Assembly (NCBI RefSeq): GCF_013307225.1
Contig: NZ_CP028942.1
Location: 1,488,001-1,552,000 of the forward strand
Origin: Polynucleobacter tropicus
Lineage (GTDB): Bacteria > Pseudomonadota > Gammaproteobacteria > Burkholderiales > Burkholderiaceae
Length of the DNA stretch: 64,000 nt
Direction: 5' to 3'
Shown in pieces: positions 58,583 to 64,000 of the stretch. Position 1 is the first letter of the stretch, and each line of letters opens with the position of its first letter. The notes beneath the pieces were generated by a model. The model worked only from the letters and a program-made list of their open reading frames with translations. It did no database searches and was not told the origin of the DNA. A program made the translations under genes and the position numbers.

Positions 58583-59818
58583 TCATGAATTCACTTTATC
58601 AACCCAACCGCTGCGGCGTTCATAGATTACAAATAAAACACCCCAAATGACAACGGCTGCGTATGCCCAAATCCACGCAATCGAAGAAGAGCGTGAACCA
58701 GCAACATCTAATACGAAACCAAAAATAGCTGGCCCCATTAAGCCGCCACCAAATCCCATTAATGAATGCAGACCCATCGCAGCACCCTTAATATTTTCTT
58801 GAGCGCTAATCACTAGACCAGCAGTTAAGGTTGAAGAGTCTGCCATGATAAAAATGGCGTGACCAATCGCAAGCGCAACAATCAACCACCACGAGTGCCC
58901 AGTCGAAGAGGCCAAAGTAATTCCCATGATGGCGCTGGTCAACATCACGATGCAAACCCACTTTTGTCGCCCTACTCGCAAAGCGATTTCATTACCAAGA
59001 ATGGATGAAGGCACCCCAAAGAAATTAATCACTCCAGCTAATGTGGTTGCGGTTAAAAAGAAGCTTTCCCCGGAAGCGGCAGCGCAAAATGCAAAGAACG
59101 CCACAATCCAACTTCTAGAGGCGAATAACTCCAAAGAGTGCGCGGTGTAACCAAAAATAAATCCTGATGCTTTTTTATCCATCAAGACTAATTTCCATTT
59201 ATCTACAGGAAATATGTCATGCAAGCGAATTCGAATTGGACCCTTCCATTTTTCATGGGCCAGCGGAGGAATACAGAAGAGCACAATTAAAAATGCCGCG
59301 AAAGGTCCAAGCGCAATGATTCCAAATACATAATGCCAACCCAAGGCACTCAAGATCCAACCCGAACATAAATAAGAAAAGCCAGTGCCAATACCAAAGA
59401 ATGCCGTGTAAAAAGCAATGTGCCTTGTCAACTCTCCTGATTGAATGCGGTCGGACAATATTTTGAGTCCCGGCATATAGGTACCTGCAAGCCCAGCGCC
59501 ATTAATAGACATAAACAACAGAGCTGTCCAAAAATTGTTTGCCAATAGGGCCATTCCCAATAAGCCAGAAGTAGCGGAAATCCCCCCTACTAAATAAACT
59601 TTACGGGCATCGACACGGTCAGTGAGCGCTGTCGCCAAAGGCACCGCCAACATATAACCAAAGAAAAAAGCACTCGCAATTAGGCCGGACTGGAGATTAG
59701 ATAAATGCCACTCTTCCTGCAAGGGGGCTAGGACTACGGCATAGCATGCGAAACCCAATAAGGCACAGGTTTGTGCCATAAGCATAAATGGGGTGTAGCC
59801 AACTGATCGAAAACGCAT
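58583..59818 (-). CDS. MFS transporter coupled to ccoI
   Basis: 411 residues, twelve predicted helices. The MFS loop motif is TALTDRVDARKVYLVGG. It ends 4 bases before ccoI, an arrangement suggesting co-translation. In Rhodobacter a copper importer of the MFS (CcoA) supplies cbb3 oxidase, but I do not see the M-x-x-x-M pairs typical of CcoA, so this could equally be an unrelated carrier (aromatic acid or nitrate-type). Function open. Confidence 0.85.
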   Translation of the reverse strand: MRFRSVGYTPFMLMAQTCALLGFACYAVVLAPLQEEWHLSNLQSGLIASAFFFGYMLAVPLATALTDRVDARKVYLVGGISATSGLLGMALLANNFWTALLFMSINGAGLAGTYMPGLKILSDRIQSGELTRHIAFYTAFFGIGTGFSYLCSGWILSALGWHYVFGIIALGPFAAFLIVLFCIPPLAHEKWKGPIRIRLHDIFPVDKWKLVLMDKKASGFIFGYTAHSLELFASRSWIVAFFAFCAAASGESFFLTATTLAGVINFFGVPSSILGNEIALRVGRQKWVCIVMLTSAIMGITLASSTGHSWWLIVALAIGHAIFIMADSSTLTAGLVISAQENIKGAAMGLHSLMGFGGGLMGPAIFGFVLDVAGSRSSSIAWIWAYAAVVIWGVLFVIYERRSGWVDKVNS

Positions 59819-59902
59819 AGAGTACCGGTGAAATCGTCAGCTCATTCTACTCGCCCAGATGATCCAGACCCGCTACACTAATAAAAATTAGATGGAGACC
59901 AT

Positions 59903-60874
59903 ATGAAACGCACAATTTTCCTCAGATACCTAACTGGCGCATTACTTGCACTCGGCAGCTCATTTGCATGTGCGGATAACTACCCCTCTAAACCTATCAA
60001 AGCTATTGTTCCCTTTGCGCCAGGCAGCGCCACTGATCAAATCGGTAGAGCATTTGCCGCCAAGATGGCTGAGTCCCTTGGTCAACCAGTAGTCGTTGAA
60101 AATCGACCTGGGGCCAATGGCATGATTGGCGCTGATGTAGTTGCAAAATCCCCCGCTGATGGTTACACCCTACTATTTGGAACCAATAGCACCAATGCCG
60201 CTTTAAAAAGTTTGGTTAAGAACTTGCCTTACAACCAAGATACAGCCTTTACACCAATTGGCTACTTTGGTTCGGTACCTCTCATTGTTGCCATAAATAA
60301 TGATGTTCCAGCTAAATCGCTCAATGGTTTTGTATCTATTGCTAAAGCCAATCCTGGAAAAATGACATTTGCATATGCCAGCACCTCTCAACGCGTCTCT
60401 TCAGAGATGCTAGCGAACGATGCAGGCATCAAGATGACTGGTGTTTCATATAAAAGCGGTCCAAATGCAATGACTGATCTTATTGGCGGTCAAGTCAATA
60501 TGTTTACGGCAGACTTTGCAGTGACCTTGCCACAAGTTCAAGCAGGAAAAATTCGAGGACTAGCAGTGACCTCCTTAAAGCGCTCTCCAGCTATTCCTGA
60601 ATTGCCAACAGTTAATGAGGCACTTGGCATCAAGAACTATGAATTAATTGCTTTCTTTGCAGCCTTTGGGCCTGCAGGCATGCCAAAAGATGCTGTGCTG
60701 AAACTTAACAAAGCTATTAACGATGCGGCGAAATCAAAAGAATTAACTGAACGATTTGCTTCTATGGGTTTTGAAACACAACCAGGAAGCCCTGAAGCGC
60801 TTGGCCAGAAGATTAAGCTAGAAACTGATAAGTGGGCAAAGGCTATTAAAGCTGCAGGTATGGAAGCGGAATAA
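59903..60874 (+). CDS. Bug-family (TctC-like) solute-binding protein
   Basis: Periplasmic binding protein of 323 residues. Signal peptide of about 24 residues ending in a cysteine-containing FACADN, mature start NYPSKPIKAIVPFAPGSATD with the Bug ligand loops (GANGMIGADVV, DLIGGQVNMF). SD GGAGA before the ATG at 59903. It stands alone on the plus strand between the MFS gene and the AtuA-like operon and is convergent with the latter. Ligand unknown; probably a small carboxylate. Confidence 0.92.
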   Translation: MKRTIFLRYLTGALLALGSSFACADNYPSKPIKAIVPFAPGSATDQIGRAFAAKMAESLGQPVVVENRPGANGMIGADVVAKSPADGYTLLFGTNSTNAALKSLVKNLPYNQDTAFTPIGYFGSVPLIVAINNDVPAKSLNGFVSIAKANPGKMTFAYASTSQRVSSEMLANDAGIKMTGVSYKSGPNAMTDLIGGQVNMFTADFAVTLPQVQAGKIRGLAVTSLKRSPAIPELPTVNEALGIKNYELIAFFAAFGPAGMPKDAVLKLNKAINDAAKSKELTERFASMGFETQPGSPEALGQKIKLETDKWAKAIKAAGMEAE

Positions 60875-60880
60875 AAAGTT

Positions 60881-60904
60881 TAATTTGCGTTAATTTGCGT
60901 TAAT
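60881..60904. repeat. Tandem 10-base duplication at a convergent gene end
   Basis: TAATTTGCGT occurs twice in direct succession (60881-60890, 60891-60900) and is followed by TAAT. The first copy spans the stop region of the minus-strand AtuA-like small gene and lies 6 bases after the plus-strand Bug gene stop. It looks like a recent small duplication. Confidence 0.8.
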
Positions 60905-61213
60905 CTCCATGGATAAGAGCCAATATGAAAGGCTCTTTCCATGAGAATCTAAATTTAAAGATAGATTAACGCCGCCATCTAATAGGTCATCAATAACAAA
61001 ATTGAGTGCCTGCAGATTAGGCAAGTCATAGCGCTTTACCGCACTCGGATTGCGGAATCCAAAATGAGCCTTGACTTTCTCTTCTGTTAATTCTCTTTGC
61101 AAGATAGGGAAATCTTCTTTTCGATAGGCGATCACGCTGATGTTGGATCGAGAGCCCTTATCCCCCGTACGCGCATGCGCAATTTGATGCAGAGGCACTA
61201 AATGATTTTTCAT
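60890..61213 (-). CDS. AtuA-like C-terminal domain protein
   Basis: 107 residues beginning MKNHLVPLHQIAHARTGDKG, the ferredoxin-like fold domain often attached to DUF1446/AtuA proteins (HARTGDKGxxxNISV motif). The ATG at 61213 is chosen: AAGGAGG lies 10 bases upstream and it overlaps the previous stop as ATGA. The GTG three codons earlier sits within the SD. So AtuA is split into two coupled polypeptides here. Confidence 0.85.
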   Translation of the reverse strand: MKNHLVPLHQIAHARTGDKGSRSNISVIAYRKEDFPILQRELTEEKVKAHFGFRNPSAVKRYDLPNLQALNFVIDDLLDGGVNLSLNLDSHGKSLSYWLLSMEINAN

Positions 61214-62583
61214 TTTGAGCACTCCTCCTTATAAAACACATAGGAAGACTTTATTTCGGCACGAGGAATAAGGGCAACCAAGGTATTCAGTCTAGGTTTC
61301 AAGCTAGTTCGAACACCGCCCCCACCTGCGGGGCCACAGGTATATAAAGCAGTCACTTCACGACACACTCGCATTGCCAGTTGTCGATCTTGATGAGCCG
61401 CTGCAACACGAAGGCGAATGTCTTCAAACGATTTCGAAGGATTCATTGCGGGGCCCTCTCCAGAATCACCCATAAAAACACTAGACGACCCAATGAAATC
61501 GATCCTGAGCATTAAATCTTTCCCAATTCGATCACGAATAATCTGTGCTGCTAGCTTTGCGCGCTCAAGGGCGTGGTGACCCGCATACGAAATCTCAGCC
61601 TCAGCGAGCCATCCTCCATCAATGCAAATATTTGCTTTCAGAGAATCCGGCTTGGGATGTCCTATGACACCCTTCAATTCAACTCGGTTATTTCCAAGAT
61701 CACAAATCGCAGCCTGCGTAATATCTGCTACAACATCAGGAGTTAAATAAGACGCAGGATCATGCAACTCATACAGCAATTGCTCAGTGACAGTTAAGCG
61801 ATTAACAACACCCCCTGTACCTTCAGGCTTAGTAACACAGATATTGCCTTGCGCATCAAACTCGACAATTGGAAAACCGACATTACTTAAGTTAGGAACG
61901 TCCTTATAACCTGGATCCGCAAAATAACCGCCTGTGACCTGAGCCCCACACTCCAGCAGGTGCCCAGCCATCGTGGCGCTAGCCAAGAAGTCCCAGTCTT
62001 CCCAACTCTTTTTAAAGTGAGCCATCAATGGACCTACAGTAAGCGCTGGATCAGCAACGCGACCTGTCACCACAACTTGAGCACCAGCAGTTAACGCATC
62101 CGAAATCTCTTTAGCACCAAGATATACGTTCGCACTAACTAGCTGACTATGCCCCAATAACTCTTGATCTGACTTAGCAAGATGCGCCTCAATCATTTTT
62201 CGATAGCTGGATTCAGAAATATCATCACCCACAACAACTGCGATCTTTAATTCTGGTAAATTTTTTTCTTTTGCCAAGCGTGCAATAACTGCAGCAGCTG
62301 CAAACGGATTGGCAGCGCCAAAATTACCAACAATTGGAATACCTGCCTGTACACAATCAGACAAAATGGGCTCGAGCATTTCTTCAAGCAAGGGCTCATA
62401 CCCCAATTGATCATTTTGTCGACGCTCTAATTGCGCAAGAGCAAGCGTTCTCTCAGCTAGACTTTCAAAAATAAGGCATGCTGGCTCTCCATGCTTTATC
62501 AAGGCATTAACCAGCGGCTTCGCCACCCCCAAGCGATCGCCTGAGAACCCTGCGGCACAAGCTACGCGATAAATGTCCGACAC
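61210..62583 (-). CDS. DUF1446/AtuA-family acyclic-terpene-utilisation-like protein
   Basis: 457 residues from a GTG start, MSDIYRVACAAGFSGDR. Conserved segments: GNFGAANPFAAA, VVVGDDISES, VTGRVADPALTVGPL, HLLECGAQVTGGYFADPG, GTGGVVNRLTVTEQLLYE and CGPAGGGGVRTS. The family is linked to catabolism of branched acyl-CoA and terpenoids in Pseudomonas (atu), but no atu carboxylase or dehydrogenase genes are near. Partner of the small AtuA-like gene downstream; 13 bases after the dioxygenase gene. Confidence 0.9.
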   Translation of the reverse strand: MSDIYRVACAAGFSGDRLGVAKPLVNALIKHGEPACLIFESLAERTLALAQLERRQNDQLGYEPLLEEMLEPILSDCVQAGIPIVGNFGAANPFAAAAVIARLAKEKNLPELKIAVVVGDDISESSYRKMIEAHLAKSDQELLGHSQLVSANVYLGAKEISDALTAGAQVVVTGRVADPALTVGPLMAHFKKSWEDWDFLASATMAGHLLECGAQVTGGYFADPGYKDVPNLSNVGFPIVEFDAQGNICVTKPEGTGGVVNRLTVTEQLLYELHDPASYLTPDVVADITQAAICDLGNNRVELKGVIGHPKPDSLKANICIDGGWLAEAEISYAGHHALERAKLAAQIIRDRIGKDLMLRIDFIGSSSVFMGDSGEGPAMNPSKSFEDIRLRVAAAHQDRQLAMRVCREVTALYTCGPAGGGGVRTSLKPRLNTLVALIPRAEIKSSYVFYKEECSK

Positions 62584-62596
62584 AATGGATTAAGGG

Positions 62597-63352
62597 TTAT
62601 TGTTGACTGCGGTTAGGAGAATCTTGAAAACCGTTAGATCTAAATGTGAGAACCAAGGTATCACGATACCCATAGTCAGCAAGTGGCTGAATAGGTGTAG
62701 ATTCATGAATCATTCGCTCGTCATTCATTAATAACAATGACCAAGGCTGAGTTAATGTGAAACGCAATCCTGCAGAACCTTTTGCATCAAAGATTCGAGT
62801 TTCGCCGCCCTTAATACCCACGCGATCCAATAAAAACACTGCAACAAAATCCACTCCATCACGATGCGCGCCTTCAGGTGTTGGACGACCAATACCATCA
62901 GTTGTATCAATTCGGAACTGATGGGCCTCAACAAACCATGTCTTTACCGGCTTTAATCCTCTTAAGAGATTGGCTAGACCAAGTAACACGCCTTGCCAAG
63001 CAGAATCATTCAAAACGGCAGGCAGAACAGACTCAAACCAACGCTCTATACCGCCATGCAAGGCGTTGTAGTCAAGCGATTGCCAATGAGCGCGATGCGG
63101 AACTAAATTTAACTTTTGGTTTTGAATCTCAAAACTGGCGTGACGACGAAACCGATATCGACCCCCATCTTTAAGATAAGGATCGCGCGGCAAACCTTCC
63201 CAATATTGAGAGAGGCTTTGCAAATTTGCTAGTGGTACACCGCTGATTTCAGCCACTGTGTCCGGTGAGGCCACCACAAAACCATCCTGGCTCAAGGCTT
63301 TAGCAAGCTCTTTTGCTGGAGTTAGCCTAGGCGAGAGAATGGCAGCAGTCAT
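62597..63352 (-). CDS. 2-oxoglutarate/Fe(II) dioxygenase family protein (PF10014-like)
   Basis: 251 residues. The iron-binding triad is HRD (GAHRDGVDFV) and the distal His in DERMIHESTP, with an Arg likely binding 2-oxoglutarate (RDTLVLTFR). This family includes free amino-acid hydroxylases such as isoleucine 4-hydroxylase. The ATG at 63352 is preferred over a TTG 18 bases upstream. Between a Bug receptor gene and the AtuA-like genes, all on one strand, so the substrate may be the acid bound by the receptor or a derivative of it. Confidence 0.85.
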   Translation of the reverse strand: MTAAILSPRLTPAKELAKALSQDGFVVASPDTVAEISGVPLANLQSLSQYWEGLPRDPYLKDGGRYRFRRHASFEIQNQKLNLVPHRAHWQSLDYNALHGGIERWFESVLPAVLNDSAWQGVLLGLANLLRGLKPVKTWFVEAHQFRIDTTDGIGRPTPEGAHRDGVDFVAVFLLDRVGIKGGETRIFDAKGSAGLRFTLTQPWSLLLMNDERMIHESTPIQPLADYGYRDTLVLTFRSNGFQDSPNRSQQ

Positions 63353-63378
63353 AGATTGATTGTAGGGCAAGCAAAGGC

Positions 63379-64000
63379 TTAATCAAGCTGTGCGCCAGAT
63401 GCCCTCACAATTTTCGCCCACTTAGCCAATTCATCTTTAAGTAATCCAGAGAGTTTTGCTGGTGGCACTGGATTTAAATCCAAGCCTTGGGCGATCAATT
63501 TTTCGCGTACATCTGGCTTGGCCATTAACTTATCCATTGCTAATTGGATTTTCTTCACAACATCAGGCGGCGTCCCATTTGGGGCAAATAAAGCAACCCA
63601 AACCTCGCCCACACAATCTGGGTAGGTCTCTGCAATTGTTGGTATCTCTGGTGCCGCACTAGAGCGCTTTGCTGAACTAATCGCAATTGCTTGAAGCTTC
63701 CCTGCTTTGATGTAATTTAATGCAGAAGGTAAGCTAGCAAATGCCAAGGGAACTTGTCCGCCAAGAACATCATTAATTGCAGGGGCTACACCCTTATAAG
63801 GGATGTGCTGCATATCCACTCCAGCGCTCGTATTTAACATGGCGCCTAAGAGGTGGCTGATCGTTCCATTACCAGCAGAGGCATAAGACAACTCGCCTGG
63901 CTTCTTTTTAGCAGCAGCAATCACATCAGCTAAGGTCTTGTATGGTGAACCTGGTGGTGAAACCAATACATATGGCGTTGCTCCAATGTAGTAGAGCGGA
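63379..64000 (-). CDS. Bug-family solute-binding protein (partial, 5' end beyond window)
   Basis: About 207 residues of the C-terminal part are visible, continuing out of the window on the right. The reading frame shows LYYIGATPYVLVSPPGSPYK, then conserved IPYKGVAPAINDVLGGQV and KRSSAAPEIPTIAE, typical of Bug receptors. The likely first gene of the receptor-dioxygenase-AtuA-like operon. The signal peptide and upstream part cannot be seen. Confidence 0.92.
   Translation of the reverse strand, partial: PLYYIGATPYVLVSPPGSPYKTLADVIAAAKKKPGELSYASAGNGTISHLLGAMLNTSAGVDMQHIPYKGVAPAINDVLGGQVPLAFASLPSALNYIKAGKLQAIAISSAKRSSAAPEIPTIAETYPDCVGEVWVALFAPNGTPPDVVKKIQLAMDKLMAKPDVREKLIAQGLDLNPVPPAKLSGLLKDELAKWAKIVRASGAQLD

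Overview
The window looks like chromosome of a free-living freshwater betaproteobacterium of the Polynucleobacter type (Burkholderiaceae). Supporting signs are base composition near the middle of the GC range (low for the family), several Bug-type (TctC-like) tripartite tricarboxylate receptors, an isc operon, an intracellular PHB depolymerase of the Ralstonia type, a cbb3 oxidase cluster under FNR control and a recJ-prfB-lysS block. Assignment to genus is inference from gene content and order; no rRNA gene is present. I see no insertion sequence, prophage, CRISPR array or integrase, so this is mostly core genome with two accessory catabolic patches.

Layout. 1-9.3 kb: radA (cut by the left edge), a secreted charged protein, kup, an initiator tRNA, then comEC, tatD, lolD and a lolC/F-type permease, all CDSs on the minus strand. 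9.3-14.8 kb: plus-strand operon rpfE-like, recJ, prfB (with the RF2 programmed +1 frameshift), lysS. 14.8-21.5 kb: sulfur block with cysK, dsbB, a ferredoxin-NADP reductase, then a 54-residue protein, a TauE/SafE exporter, cysH (APS reductase type), cysD and cysN. 21.5-26.2 kb: a cNMP/CBS/DUF294 nucleotidyltransferase with a DnaQ-like exonuclease, convergent with actP and its DUF485 partner (acetate uptake). 26.4-31.9 kb: iscR-S-U-A-hscB-hscA-fdx with a recognisable IscR site. 32-38.6 kb: uvrB, an aromatic/aspartate aminotransferase, phaZ, rnfB, nth, DUF1841. 38.6-42.6 kb: a catabolic operon of a CoA-transferase pair, a Bug receptor, a thiolase-fold protein without the usual cysteines, and a DUF35 protein. 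42.6-49 kb: HIT protein, isocitrate lyase, an MFS carrier, clpB with a sigma-32 promoter, a GIY-YIG protein. 49-59.8 kb: cbb3 oxidase system: DsbD_2-like protein, fnr, then (minus strand) MFS carrier, ccoI, ccoS, ccoN, O, Q, P, ccoG, a short FixH-like protein and an unknown 86-residue membrane protein. 59.9-64 kb: a Bug receptor convergent with an operon of Bug receptor (cut by the right edge), a 2-oxoglutarate/iron dioxygenase and a split AtuA-like pair.

The genes fit a small aerobic to microaerobic heterotroph living on organic acids: acetate uptake (ActP), glyoxylate bypass (AceA), PHB mobilisation (PhaZ), CoA-transferase activation, and a high-affinity oxidase whose FeS-sensing regulator lies beside it. 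The least explained parts are the thiolase-like/DUF35/CoA-transferase/Bug operon, the dioxygenase/AtuA-like/Bug operon, the 54-residue protein behind a Shine-Dalgarno-masking hairpin in the sulfate operon, and the small membrane protein ending the cbb3 operon. None is proven to be a new system.
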